A stretch of 64,000 bases of DNA from Lineus longissimus (taxonomy: Eukaryota > Nemertea > Pilidiophora > Heteronemertea > Lineidae). Shown in pieces: positions 24,401-43,225 of the stretch. Numbering within the stretch: position 1 is the stretch's first letter; each line of letters opens with the position of its first letter. The stretch lies in NCBI RefSeq assembly GCF_910592395.1, contig NC_088314.1, positions 1,984,001 through 2,048,000 on the forward strand, written 5' to 3'. Under the pieces are notes generated by a model. The model made no database searches, was not told where the DNA came from, and saw only the letters and a program-made list of their open reading frames with translations. The position numbers and the translations under genes are program-made.

Positions 24401-25837
24401 AGTTTTGCAATGGAAATGGCTCAAACATAGCTGTGAAGGTTGTCCATGGTGAAGATAGAAGCAGCAGGCTCTTGCATTTGAGGCAACTGCTCAGAACAAG
24501 GTATTGCATATTTCTCTCTCGGGAGAATATACAACAGAGTCCTGGCATCTACCTTGAGCTGAGAATAACGAGCCCTATCATTTCCCTCTAAGTTGAATCC
24601 AAGATGGCTGCAAGCTAGGCTGGTGGACGCTTGTACATTTCAGATAACAGTTCTCGCATCTTCCACACAAATGTCATGAAATGTTCAGGAATTGTGGAAA
24701 AAGCCCTGTTTGTTACGTTAATGAATATTAGATTTGATTTTGATGTCTAAACCAGGTGGATGCTGTTTTCGATGACTCAAAGTGTCTCTGAAGCAGCTAG
24801 TCAGTTTTTTGCAACTTTCCTTTGAAAATGTATATGTTCTAAGTTTGTCGGGGAATTTTTCAGCGAGATTCAGCAGCATCAGAACCTGTTGATGCTTCAC
24901 GGATGGATTCTACCCTCGGCAGACTGTAGACTTGTCATCATGGAACGAGCTCAGATGAACCTTGTTGATGCAATGCATGCAGGTCAAGTCTATATCCAGC
25001 GGCTCATGTTTGGAGTTCAGATAGGGAGAGCACTCCTCCATCTTGTTGACCAGAAGCCACCTTACTACTTCATGGACCTGAAACCCAGGAATATACTTGT
25101 AAGTTTTCATAAAATGTTACATTTGGTGGACATTGAGTCAGTTGTTGTCTGTACCAGTAACGCTTTGGGAAACAAGTTCCTTACCATAAACACTACTGGA
25201 ATATGGCAGTCATTTCTTACAAGCCAAATAACTCGGGGTTAACTCCAAGCAGACCTAAAAACAGTTTGGTAAAACAAGATATATGTCAAAAGTTCGGTTT
25301 AGCGTCATTTCAAGGTATCCTTGCTCAGAATCCTTTAGCATGCTGGGTTCTTCCATACGAGAAACATGTCTACTGTTACTATTAACTGTCACTTAAAATA
25401 TCTTTTGTAACTTTTAGATTGGCCAGGATGGACAGGCGAAAATCAACACATGCAAGTTAGAGAGTCATTTCAAAGAAACTGCTGAGATCATGGTTCCATT
25501 CCATGTGTCACCGCAGTTACATTCTGCCCTGCAGCGTGGAGAAACCTCCATCCACCCATCGAATCAGATCTATGCCTACGGAACCTTGCTGTGGATCTTG
25601 GCGCATGGACATGTTGAAGCACCATCAGTGTTCCGTTTCTGCAATAACGTGGAAGAAGTTCAATTGAAGATATCAAATGGAGTCCTTCCGAATAAGTTGG
25701 TGAATATCCCTGCGGATCATTGGCAAATCATTGAAAAATGCTTGAAGGACTATGAGAACCTTTTGTTGTCAGATATCGTTGATGAGTTAGATCAGATTGT
25801 TATCGTTGCTGAACGTAATGAAAGATTGGGACGTTGA
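21420..25837 (+). CDS. DSTYK-like protein: GTPase domain plus degenerate kinase domain
   Basis: Five coding exons (21420-22082, 22627-22771, 23108-24500, 24864-25098, 25418-25837) join in phase to about 951 codons. Human DSTYK is about 929. The N-terminal domain keeps all the main GTPase motifs: G1 GRTNSGKSS (residues 80-88), a candidate G2 Thr in NPCTARV, G3 DSPG (182-185) and G4 NKCD (243-246). A long helical middle region (about 270-680) follows, then a C-terminal kinase fold in register with DSTYK. The VAVK-type lysine (about K713), a candidate helix C glutamate (about E735) and the catalytic-loop Asp, Lys and Asn (FMDLKPRN, about 803-810) remain. The glycine loop is eroded, HRD is FMD, DFG is replaced by NTCK (about 822-825) and APE is SPQ. 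It is therefore probably a pseudokinase. In vertebrate DSTYK the P-loop is the degraded part. The start Met follows no other in-frame Met nearby. Confidence 0.85.
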
Positions 25838-26720
25838 GACTGTACATGTAGTAGATGGCTTGAGGTTCACAACACTTCTGTACATTTTGCCTGTGCATTG
25901 TGTATTTGATTCAGGCTGATCATCTCGTGTTGTATCCATGTCTGTTCGTTTGGCCATACCTTACCCTGGTGCTAGTGGCTCACAGTGTGCCTATAAATGA
26001 GACCCACCGTAAAGAATCAATTGAACTGATCGACATTTTGTACATGATCGGTGTCATCGACTTGTAAAGTATATTTACAAATAAGGGTAAAAACGTACCT
26101 TTTGTGACTGTTTAATGTGTATACTGGTGCTGTAGGTCAGCTCCCATGATAAGGAACTGTGCCATAGCTTATATATCACCTTATTATCAGTTTCATACTT
26201 CACCATTTTGATAATCGATTATGCACTTTATCATATACTGAGACATCATATTGTCTTCTCAAGTTAACATGCGAGACAAAAGATTGGCAGAAATCATACC
26301 AAATCCTTGATTATTTGACACTATCTATTGATACCTCCTGGTGGCATTGGTAGCCTCACCAAACATTTCCTGGCAGGAGCTGTCTATATCTTAAAACCCC
26401 TCATACTGCCTTGAAAGCTCCACCCTCTTGTGGTTTGGTTAGACAACCAATACCTTCAGTTCTGTATCAAGTCCTTAATTAAAGGATTTCTTCCACTTTC
26501 TTGGTGCTTTGAGGCAAGAGGCTGTTTAATGCCATTTCTCCGGTTATGGGGCCATAATGAAGTAGATTATAAATTCCTTTCAAGCCTGTGGGAAAATATC
26601 CATTTTGTGCAGACAGAGCTTTTTTCCTATCTCTAGACAGTAAAATATTTTGTAAGACGTTTGAAATGTGCTCCGAGATTGAATTTCTGAAGATTGTACA
26701 ATGTATATTGGAAGATAGTA

Positions 26721-26726
26721 AATAAA
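26721..26726 (+). terminator. Candidate polyadenylation signal of the DSTYK-like gene
   Basis: An AATAAA lies about 880 bases after the stop of the DSTYK-like gene, on the same strand. The intervening sequence has no long coding frame and fits a 3' UTR. Confidence 0.4.
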
Positions 26727-28213
26727 GGTGCTGTACATTGCTAATTACTGCATTCGTGTTATCTATATATCGTTGCAAAAGCCAGCTTCTTTGATACAGG
26801 AGGATGGATGGCAGTCTATTACTTCGATGAGCAACTTGACCCCACATTAGAGCCCGCCGATTGGCTTTTCTTCCGAGCATGCAGAATTTGGCATGATGGG
26901 ACAATCCATAGAAATTTACCAACAATCACTGAATCCTATTTCTTCAGTTCTGTCTCCGGTCAAAATATGGTGTCCCCTGCAAGGACATTCAGGGCGGGGA
27001 TGGGAAGGACTGGTCATGACTGATCGAGCCACAGGCAAAGAAGCCATCAGTAATTTCAGGTGTCGGTGTAATGCCTCTTGGGAGGTCATTTCAGCGTTTC
27101 CTTCAGTCTTCGAATAGATATTGATATATGACTATCGGCATTGGTCGTCTCACCTAACATTGCCCATGTGGATCTGCCAGCTTGCCCCCCACTCTTAGAT
27201 ATCAACTGCCAATGTCCTGAGAAGAGCCACCTTTAGTGTTGGCCAGCGACCAACTTTATAATGTCCACAAAGACGCATCTAAGACCAAACAGAAATACAG
27301 AAATAAGAGCTATCAATATTTTATTCTTTTTCCAATACCTTTAATTATATACAGAAATTTCTCCAAATTGTTATGGATAGAACACAAGCAGAAGCCAATG
27401 GTTTAGGAAATCACAGAAATCAACAGCCTCATGCAATCCAGCCAAATTCACCTGCATCAGATGAATGAGGCTGCTGAGTTTTGCAAGTCCTTTACCTTGG
27501 TGGCAAGTTAGCAGTTAGCAAGAAAATAATAATCATAGAATTGGTTACAAAAAGAGGAAGATATGTGACAAAGTACATGTATTGTTAGCACTTCATCCAA
27601 ATGTCTCTCTAGCTTACCATCTGAAGGCAGCTTTAAATGAATATGACACGCACAGACTTCTTAATTTCGCTCATTCCAAAGACTTATACGTACATCATCA
27701 ATAAGATTCACAGACCGATGGTTCAGTGCTCCTTGATGATATGTACATTGCACTGTACCTATTATGCAAATGTGTGTACAGGGTACATGTAAGCGCAACT
27801 ATGATAGTGTCGAGACAGTTGTAGTAAGTACATTGAGACAGACCTCACTCATAAAATCACTACATGCACATATAGACTACCATTGCCAAGTGATTTCCTC
27901 TAAATTAACCATAAAGAGGAAGTGACCATGCATGTGAAAGGTGTCCAATTGATAGAGAAGCAGTTCCTTCTAGTTTTAGCCGACTACTACAAAGAGAAAT
28001 CAAATATTGATTCATGTAATACACCAAGAATTCAGTTCACTGGCACTTTTGAAGTATAGATTTTACTAATGTCAAACATGCACTAACTTTCCATGACCTT
28101 TGTGTTCTTATACAGCTCGGTGCTACTTGGACTAATACAAAACAAAAGAATTCCATAACATGCGATACGAAACTCCAAGGCATTCATAAAACTGACTGTG
28201 GAATGTTGTGACA

Positions 28214-28440
28214 TATGTGACTCGCTCCACCAAAACTAGGCGCTTGTCGCATCTGAACTTGACAGGTTGATACGGACTTGTTGTTCATTTCCCTATTGTA
28301 GACCTTTTGTGAAATGTGACCAAATCAGTTTGTAATAGATTTCACAAAAGGTCTACAATAGGGAAATGAACAACAAGTCCGTATCAACCTGTCGAGTCCA
28401 GATGCGACAAGCGTCTAGTTTTGGTAGAGCGAGTCACATA
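28214..28440. repeat. Long hairpin: 102-bp inverted repeat with 23-bp loop
   Basis: Arms 28214-28315 and 28339-28440 are reverse complements with only about five mismatches, separated by 23 bases. The outer end is TATGTGACTCGCT and its complement. It may be a MITE without spacer or a foldback element. It lies 1.1 kb downstream of the GMPPB stop and could be in a long 3' UTR. Confidence 0.85.
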
Positions 28441-29035
28441 TTAAGTAGATAGAATGCTTCTTGTTCTTTGTTCAAGTAGCAATAGTAATAGATGTTCCAT
28501 GTAGACTGCACATCCTTTAACTTGGTATTCAACAACAATACAAGTCTAGCAGAACAGCATTTGGAACGAACACACAAAAGTAGGCCTTTCATTCACCACC
28601 AAATCAAAAATTTCATAACTTAGACACTCAAATAAACTTTTTAAACCCAAATAAACATTTTACAGCTCATGACAAAAGACCTGGTTCCAGTGGCTCAATT
28701 GGCGTAAGAGACAAATGCCAGCATTAGCTGAACGAAGCGTTAATTTCTCAAGTAATTTCATTTATAATAGTAGCATTAGGACTTAATCCAACGTTAGTGC
28801 CAACGCCAATTGAGCACCTGGGCCCAGAACATCCTTAACAGTTAACTTCAGATCTGATGAATCATTTTTCTGCAGTATAAAAAAATAAATGTACTGGCAC
28901 TGGTGTGATTCTTCAAAACCAGATTAAGGCTATATATAGTGTGTAAGAAAGCTGTTATAATAAGTCACATTTTTGTGCATGAATTTGCACTCAAGTTTGA
29001 CTTCCAGTCAATACCGTTAGAAAAATGATCTCTCG

Positions 29036-29041
29036 TTTATT
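29036..29041 (-). terminator. Candidate polyadenylation signal of GMPPB
   Basis: This AATAAA on the minus strand lies about 490 bases past the GMPPB stop. A second candidate lies much further on, at 27325-27320. Which is used decides whether the 28.2-28.4 kb hairpin is transcribed in the 3' UTR. Confidence 0.3.
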
Positions 29042-29526
29042 AGCACATTATCAATGGTGGCCATTGTTCGAAGCTGTGTTAAACGGACGGCCTACCTGAG
29101 AAAAATCCTCATCAATGTAGTAATCTGTTACCACAATTCCTGAATAGACTACCAGATGAAATGCAACAGAACAACAGAATTTATCAAAGGGACACCCACT
29201 AAGATATGGCGTCTTCAGCAACAATTTTTGCTCTAATCTCATTTAAGAATACCTATAGTGACTTCGGAAGATGTCATGGGTATAAACTTAATGGTGAATA
29301 TGTCCACTCATCGACCAGTTTGTTAAGAACATCAATAAGTTCCATATATATTTCAGCAGTTGTGTGGAACGTCTTTAGTTATGCATGAAACGTTAAGCAT
29401 AGCACAGCACCAAATTAAGAGCATCAGAGTGACCGAAAACCAGCACGGGTCAATGTGCAACTTGGTCAAAGGAAATTTCAGCTGCTCTAAATTCAGCTGC
29501 CTATGTGTGCTGGACATGATGACAAG

Positions 29527-32500
29527 TTACATGATGATCTGTGGCTCTGGCACCGAACCGGATATTGATTTGTGTGGCAAGATTCGACCTCCATTAATGT
29601 ACAGCTCGTCATTCACAATGACGTCTTCACCAAGGACAGTCACATTCTCCATTCGTACCTGGAAGAGAGAAAGATTTTGGTAAGTGTCAAGTGAATCTCA
29701 TTAACGACAGGTTTGTTCTGCTCCAATACCTCTTTGTAGGTGTGGCTATCACTTTGGGTGCCAAGGGGTGGTCCTTGAAGTATGTATGCACCGAGGGGGA
29801 GGTGGGGATGAAGTCTAGTCATCTTAAGGATATCACAATTGATGAGAAGGATTTGCCAAAAGACACAAGCGATATGCCAGTGAAAGGAACCACTGCCTTA
29901 CCCATTGTCCAACTGTACACCGCCATCCAATGATGGAACTGTCTAACCAGGAATGTGACTTGATGTGAGCACCACGGAGAATCGTGCAGCGTTTGATGCA
30001 GGCACCATCCTCTATGACCACGTCAGGGCCAATGGTCACATTCGGGCCTATTCTACAGTTCTTTCCTATTTTGGCAGTGGGGTCCTGAAAATAAACCCAA
30101 TGAGATGTAGGTTCTACACAGTACATGACCACACAACAACTACCCAGCATAATCACTTGTGATGAGGTTGACTTGTAAGAAGGAATCTTCTTCCAGTGAT
30201 GAGGTTCACTCGCAAGAAAGAAGCTTCTACCCGTGAAGAGGTTGACTCTCAACATGGAACTACATCAACACAGTGCAAGTCAGAGCCTGAATCGCAACTC
30301 CTGACCTTCTAAATCAAACTGATTTCCACTTACCACCAATACATTTCCCACAGCACCTGGCCCAGTATATAGTGTTCCAGGCTGCTTTTCATTGATAGAG
30401 TTTAGATAGAGACACATTCCCGTTAGGAAGTCTTTTGGCTGACCTACATCCATCCAGAATCCTGCAGCAAAAAAAGAATATCATGACCATAACGTCAAAT
30501 TGTGTTTGACACCTGGAACCAGTGTGTCCTGAAGATTCTTTAGAAGCACTTGGTGATGATCATGGCACTGTATCTTTGTATCTTGGCCTTCAGGCTGGTA
30601 CTCCTCCTCCACACGAAGTGCAGAGGTAACTAATTCTCACCTTGTAGTTCCATTGCATAGAGATTTCCGTCTGCTGCCATGGGAGGGAAAACTTCTTTTT
30701 CTATCGATGTTGGACGTAACTAGAATGAAACGTTTACATGAGGATGATTTAAAGATAAAGATGAAGACATCACAGAACATAATCGCAAATTCAAACACAT
30801 GAGGATTATTCGATTTTGCATGGAACACTCAATATGTGGAAAAGTACATCATGAAACAATATAGGTATAGTTTAATAGTTTGTTGTGTATGAAGCTCCTT
30901 GACCATGGAATAAAATGCCTACATCTGAGTTCCATCTGGCAGTTTACATAAGGTATTAAATTCAGGGCCTCACAGACACTATCAGTCGGGCAGAGAAGGT
31001 TTTGCTATGTAAGTTTACCTGTATTCTCTTGAGCATGGAAGGACTAAAGATATAAAGGCCTGCATTGATCTTATTTGACACAAATTCCACAGGTTTTTCC
31101 ACAAATCGTTGAATCTGACCCGTTTCAGGACTATACACCACAACACCATACTTGGAAGGCTCCTCTACTTTTGTTACCTGAAAAATGGAAAGTGATGGAT
31201 GATAATTTACTGATGTTGGAAGGAAGACAGAGATCTCTGGCTCTATTCTTAACACCAGGGCAAATTTGCAAGCAAAATTGTCAAATTACATCCCATGCCG
31301 TAACCAGTCCTCTACATAAGTCCTTGGCAAGCTGGCCTCTAAGCAAAGGCTTCTTCATTACAGTTCCTATTATGTCTAATCGTCGAGAGATAAGGCTTTT
31401 TGATAAGAAGGGACCAGCGAGAAAAAAATAACTCAGTATACACTGCACCTACCACTATCGTGCCCTCCTTTCCGTGATGTTTATGGAAGAGCAGCATTTG
31501 CTTGAATGGGAAGTCACACACAACATCACTATTCAAGACAAAGAAAGGCTCGTCATCTTGAGCCAATACATCTCTGGCAAGGGCAAGTGGACCAGCTGGG
31601 GAGAAGAAATGACAATGATTAGACTCTGTCAATGATTGATATACACAGTCAGTTTCTTGCCACTACTGTGTCTTATTATGAAAGCAGTGTACAGACAAAG
31701 AGCCTTTCTTCAGTAAACACACTTTAGGTAAAAATATACAGGCGAATGGCATGCATTTTAACCAAGTCAACAAGTGCCATCTGAGTTGTATATAATATGC
31801 AAGATGAGCAAGCAACTTTTCCATTAACTCTGGCGCCAGATGGCAGCAGATGGACTCTCATATAAGCTGCAGTTTTATGTATTCTTGGAGAATCAATTCC
31901 CCTATTCAAGTGTTCGTTCTGATATAGGAAGCGATACAAGTAGGATTTAACATGGACCACATCAATTGAAAATACTAAGTAAATATTGACACTCACCTGT
32001 TCCCATAGGCTCTGTTTCATGAGAAAGTGTGATTTTGATACCGAGCTGTAAAAAAGATTACAGAGGTCAGGTGACGGTTAACATAGCATAACATAGTTGT
32101 TCAATATCTCATTCAAAGTTGTGAACCTCAATCTCATTACATTTCAATTTTGCTGACAAATGTCTTCTAAAAACCTTCAGATTTGTCTCAAGTGAAAATG
32201 TAACTGGCAACTCACTCCACTCATCTGGAGATTCTGTTTACAATCAATGGCCAGATGAGACAGCAGCCAGTTAAAGAGGAGGTCTTTGTAGCACAGACCA
32301 CTTTCTTTTTCTAAAGCTTTCTTTTGTTATTGCTACATACCCTCTCCTCCTCGACCCTCATTTCTTTTTCCAACATCTCTGCTCTGTAGCTGACAGCCAA
32401 TACAATATACTTTACTCCAGCCTGAAACACATGAAAAATTCTTAAAGTGTAATTAATTTCGAAGGACTACTTCTCCATCTGATTCAATTCATCACTGAAA

Positions 32501-32943
32501 GCTTCAACTCTTGAATCAATACAATTTACAAATCTATTTCAAGGACCCGGGATCAAGGATAGCATCCTATACACCTTTCCAGAAATGGGGCGCTGAGTGT
32601 CCGAAATAATGATGTCATAAGGGGAAACTAGGCCTCATGGTGGAGGGACAAAGGAGATAGCCATGGTTGACCAACTCACTTGAATGCCTTTGATGACGGA
32701 CAAGGGGGAAAAAATTAGTTCCAATGCAAGCCACCAATTTTGGGAAGCATGTATAGGGTGTTATAAATCAGGTTGTCCTGCACTACAATTCCTGTATTAC
32801 ACAATGTATCTCACCTTGGCCAATGCTTCAATTTGATGGAGCATCATTGGTTTGTTTGCAAACTCGACAAGTGGTTTTGGACGACTCAGAGTCAACGGTC
32901 TCAACCTTGTTCCATACCCACCAACGAGAATTAGGGCCTTCAT
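29527..32943 (-). CDS. GMPPB: Mannose-1-phosphate guanylyltransferase, catalytic beta subunit
   Basis: Nine exons (32943-32815, 32421-32341, 32045-31997, 31595-31453, 31177-31019, 30719-30641, 30461-30334, 30084-29902, 29658-29527) join without a break to 360 residues, the same length as I recall for the human protein. The N-terminal nucleotidyltransferase carries [11 protein letters not shown] (residues 8-18) and PKPLV, then [16 protein letters not shown] and [15 protein letters not shown]. The C-terminal left-handed beta-helix shows hexapeptide repeats ([19 protein letters not shown]), and the protein ends VPEPQIIM. It makes GDP-mannose from mannose-1-phosphate and GTP in the cytosol, feeding N-glycosylation, O-mannosylation and GPI anchors. 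An acceptor-like TTTGCAG lies 17 bases before the ATG, so a non-coding first exon is likely upstream. It is divergent from the p38 gene. No defects are seen. Confidence 0.96.
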
Positions 32944-34272
32944 CCTGGAAGTCGTATCCTGCAAATATGCAACAGCAGAGAAAAACATATCAAATTTTGT
33001 CACAACTATCTCATCAGCCAAAAAATATTTTGAGGTTGAATATGTATTAACGTAAAAATAGACCATCTTCTCTATGCTCGTGCAATCAAAATGCTACACA
33101 TGTTGTAATACTATTACAACTACTTGAACATTCATAACCCATTTTGACCTTTTTGTCTAGTTTTTAGAAATAATCGTACATGAACATACTTGAGAGAACA
33201 CAATTTGCAAAATAGAATAGGCCTATACGTGACTGTCGGGTACATTCAGGCATTGTAGAATGATCTTACCTTCATTTTTAAAGTTTTCTTTAAAAATCCC
33301 AGATCAGAATTCAAATTTTAAGAGTAAGTGTATTGTAAATCCTCAAATATCATGAATGAACCCACTGTAGAGAAGAATCTATTCTAAACCAGATGCCACA
33401 TCAGCTTAATCCAACATTTCTAATCAACTGTTCATAATAAGAAACCTCACAACTGATCAAACCGAACAGAACAACAGGCGCGTTCTGTCCCCTTAAGACG
33501 CCTGTTTCTACATGTTTTGTTCGACCAATTGAAAGAGACATGTTATTATAATTTATTCGAGTGTAAACAATAGAAAGACAACTGAACAAATTATGCAGTA
33601 GGCCTAGATAAATGACATGCTTCTGGGCACTGATTGACTGAAAATCAGAATAATCCAGTTGAACTAATATTTTTTTTAATTATCTTTTAAAAATAACATG
33701 CACCAATGCAATCTATGCAACGCCCTCTACTTTTTATAATGACGGAATATGTGTTCTGAGATATCTGGCCCAAATTAATTATAATGACTGTTATGGTTGG
33801 GCGGCACTGATGATTGATCAGCAGGTTTGATGAGCGATTGCAATTATCATATACTTTACAAATGAAATGGCCCGTGGCATCCTTACCAGTCTTATGAATG
33901 TTATTGGCTCATGACTTCCTTATCAATATCAGTGACAGCGTCACAAATCATACAGATAAGACATGCAAAATGACAGGTATTTTGGTCTTGAAACATTTAT
34001 AAACTAATGTCCTTTACAATGACCACTGAAAGAATATACTTGTAAGAATTATGAAAAATATTCAAATAAAGGTTGAGACACAAACAAAAAACTCTGAAAC
34101 TGTCAAGCATATTTGTAACTTCTCAGTGCCAACTGTGGTTGCTCATTTTCAATCAATCCTGTGAAGCGTATTGATTATTCTAGACCACCCAGAAAAGTCC
34201 CAAGACAGCAAATGCCAAAAACCAGAATAGTAACAGATGAGAACAACATTATAGTACATGTACATGTAAACC
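32944..34272. promoter_or_regulatory. Divergent promoter region of GMPPB and p38 MAPK
   Basis: GMPPB starts at 32943 (minus) and p38 exon 1a at 34273 (plus). The 1.3 kb between them is AT-rich. A non-coding GMPPB exon probably lies here, because an acceptor precedes the GMPPB ATG. Core promoter elements are not identifiable by eye. Confidence 0.35.
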
Positions 34273-39517
<5,245 letters not shown>

Positions 39518-40840
39518 TTCCCCGGTGCTAGTTGGAAAGCTGCAAAATTTGAGCATTTAGAAAGTAATGCTGAAAGACAATGCTTGTATATAGTACTGTA
39601 AACAGTTAGGCAAGGATCTCTGAATGGTGAGCTGTTGCCTTAATGAGCCTTTTCGCCCTTCATACCTGCGGTTCCACTCGTCACTACTTTCTACTATGCA
39701 AGGAGACTGGCATAATAGAAATTAGTGACAGTAGCTCGAAGCTATGGAAGTACAACAACTCCAAGGATCCTTGCCCGATTGGTGAATAGGGAGTGTAGCC
39801 TGGAACCTCATGCATAAAATGCTTATTCGTGTTTAGGGTTTGGATAGGGAGGGGACAGAATTGAAGACAAGTGACCTTTCTCAAAGGTGACAGAAAGTAC
39901 ACATTATAGTGACTTAGTACCAGAAATGATGACTGTTTTGAAGATGAGTGAGTGGTGACTGGGAAGTGCCTCGCCTAATTTCTGTGTGGTGCATTTAGAC
40001 ATACCTAGAACTAAGCTTTAGTAAGCCAAAGTATGGTGGTATGTTATTAGGGCCCACTGTGTGAGAGATCACCCTTTATATTACAACATTTCCTTTCCTC
40101 ATTCCCAGGGCATTATGAATGAAGTGGGCATTACTGATTGACGAACCTCAGGCTTAACTCTAGGAGGTGTAGAATACAGATGATGCATGGGGTTCTTGGA
40201 GTAGCACCCTTGCTTGTATAGCTGTGGAATCTGTTGGTAGTTTCTGGTGGTTTGAAATTTGAACCCTTTGAAGACACTGATGGACGAGATTTCTGGTCGG
40301 AGTCGAAAATTCGAATATGTATTGTAATGCGTTCAGTTTAGAATGTTTGGTATTCTTATCATAAAGCACCTCTATATTCCCACCGCGACCTGGATTTGTG
40401 CCAAACGACTTGGTGGCTTTTGATGTCACGATATATCAATCCCTTCAAAAACTTTTCGAATTGGAGAAAAATGTCTTCCAAGATGAAATGTCTGCATGAA
40501 CATTCCATTTTGAAGGAACTACATACGACTAGTACTATTGAGTAGTATTTTTCATTGTAAACAAGTTCTGTTGAAGATTAAAGTTGGCTCTGCCTACTGA
40601 TTGTTTACAACGGGTTCAAATTGCAGTATTATCACGCTTATAAGCACATGTTCTTTTTATGAACGATTTTGCTTCTTTTGGGGTCCCTTGGTACCTTTAG
40701 TTTTTCATGCAAAAGAGTTCACAAAAGAAGTGGACAGTATGCAGTGCTTACCTGGCATAGTGTCATCACAATATCATGTTACTATACTTGTATTTGGGAT
40801 CAGCTTGAAGATTTTGCATAGATTTTATTTACAAAGGATG

Positions 40841-40846
40841 AATAAA
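40841..40846 (+). terminator. Candidate polyadenylation signal of p38 MAPK
   Basis: AATAAA lies about 1.3 kb after the p38 stop, followed by T-rich sequence. Another AATAAA at about 41,480 is also possible. Confidence 0.35.
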
Positions 40847-42995
40847 GTCATGTTTTGATGCAAGAATGGCTTATTTTGGTGTTGCATCATGGACTAGGCA
40901 TGTTCATTTTTCTCACATACTGATGCATGCAAATAAAACCCAATATTAGGCACATCTATTTTTTCAGCACATTTGCTTATAAGCAAAATCGATAATATGG
41001 TATGACCTCCACCTAGTGTACATATTTTTGCGAACAGGTTTACATCTTGTTGTAAATTGGTTATCAACTTCGTTTTCCTCTTAACGTCGATGAACCTTAA
41101 GATATGTATAATACTAGCATACTGTTTTCACCTTGCATTTTTATACACCAAAGAATCGTTAGGGACTAGCTATTTGTGTGGATGTTGACTGGAAATGATA
41201 ATTCATCATGATTTTATGGTTGATTGAATCATGGGCAATGTTTTGAAACCATTTTTGTTGTGTTGTATGATGCTCACGAGTCATTTTAGACTTGTCTCTG
41301 TCCTTCTCTACTTCAGGCCGATAAATCAAGTAACATGCTCTCAAGATGATGCACTTGTAACATTGTTACTTTGAAATTTGTGCATTTGACCTCGTCAAGG
41401 AAGGTTAACACCATGATTGTACATGGGCTATAGCTGTACCACCTTACCTTACTTATGTTTATATCGACGCATTTTACAATAAAGATGATTAAAGGCCACC
41501 ACTGTGACCAGCATTCAGAGAGGAACAAGTAGAAATTTATGATCACAGAATACTGTTACAGTGTATGTCTTTTGACTTCTGCAGTGACTGAGACAGTTCT
41601 ATTGTGAAGATATAATATATTTCAGCTTAGCAGTCAATGTTGTAAAGTGACGTTTTTGTCTTTGCATGGTTAAATGGCAGTGTGTTATTGTGTATATGTA
41701 CAAGAAAGATGGTACTCCATGTACCGAGACACGGATGTAGGATCACAGTTCTCAAAAATTTATCGAAAAATCATGTTAACAAAAAGGCAAACTCTACCGA
41801 CCGCCACGAGGCTCTCCTGTCTAAGATTTGAGCTCTTGACTCGTCATTGTCCACGGAGTGATAAGTTGCTTTTATCGCGAGTTGTTTAAGATGCAATGAA
41901 AACTGGTACATCTTGGATCGAATTGGTGTTCATTTCACCTCAAAGGAGCTGAGACGATGATGTCAGGTTATTTTGTGTTCCAATTTTATGGATGATCTGT
42001 GTAACTACTTCAATAACAATACCGGTACCAATATATTGTCTGTTTTGTGTAAATGTTAGAATATGGTTTATGCAAATTATCTTTTACTACTGAAATTCAT
42101 GTCCTGGAACTTTGTCTGAAAGTAGGACTAATGTAGAGACACCATTATTTGAAACCAGTTCTGTGAGCTTTTCACAACGGCTCCCCTTCCTTGTGAATGA
42201 TAGATTATGTTGTGCCAGGAGCACAGTATACTGGATCTTATCACACCTTCCTTTTCAGTATTGAGCTTAATTGAGGTGTCTGGTCGAAGTTGTTCAAAAG
42301 AAGTTATATCACGAGAACTGGTATTAACTTGATGGTAAGTCTCATGGACTTAAAAGTCAATGAGATAACGCAAGATTAAGTTAAAGCCAGCAAACTCGTT
42401 TTGAACCATCAGGCCCTAGATTTAGAAGGACTATTGGCTGGAGCTGGGGGTCTGAGTACAGCGCTCGCAAATGTGAACCATTTAGTTCTGCAGACCTTTG
42501 CTTCTGACATGTGTCATAGAACCTTATGCAACTGCATCCCATGTAGAACAGCCCTCAGGAACGTTCCTCTCTCTCATTGTTTGTAAATGTCAGTAGACCT
42601 TTTCTAATAAAATAGTAGTCCACTCTTCATGTCACACTAGTGTTCTTGTTAATCAATTGCACCAGACATATTGCTACAATGTGTATCAGCCGACACAACA
42701 GAATTGTTGAAATTTACATTTGTCGTGTATTCTTATACATAATTGAAAAATCTCGAATTTGATGTTTCTTGAATGAATGACACATGCCTTTTGCCATGCA
42801 TTGGTCTGGCCTTGTTCTTTAGATCAATCCTATATTCCATCATCTTGGATATTTCATACGAAAAGGAACCAATCAAGTTATCGCCCGCCATTGTGGTTAG
42901 AAGTCTAGTCCATCCAGTGCATCATCTCCGGTGGATTTGTTATTCCCTGAAAAGAAGATATGTCTTGATGAGGACTGTACGCATGCCTGTTGAAT

Positions 42996-43225
42996 GAGTA
43001 GAGTAAGGAGCTGCAGTAGCCTAGTCTCTTGGTCTCGTGGCTCGTGGTCAAGAGGTCCATGGTTCGAACCCTACAGTCTGTGTGAGACTGGGCGAGTCTC
43101 CATGTCTGACTTGTCTTCAATACCCCACCCAAGTCTATGAATGGTTACTGGTCAGAAATGATTGGCTGTAGCGCTGATTGAGCAGCCCACTTGAGGGCTA
43201 CTGAAAGGTTACAGGCGGGATCTAA
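42996..43225 (+). mobile_element. tRNA-derived SINE-like copy
   Basis: The head contains AGCCTAGTCTCTTGGTC (A-box-like) and, about 35 bp on, ATGGTTCGAACCCTAC (B box). A 130-bp unrelated tail ends near GGCGGGATCTAAG. It differs from the 17.2 kb and 52.5 kb copies, so more than one SINE family or founder tRNA is present. Confidence 0.6.

Larger units (their letters stand above)
25838..29526. other. Convergent 3' region of the DSTYK-like gene and GMPPB
   Basis: The span holds the 3' UTRs of both genes, candidate polyadenylation signals at 26721 (plus), 29041 and 27325 (minus), and the hairpin at 28214-28440. No further gene is seen. Confidence 0.5.
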
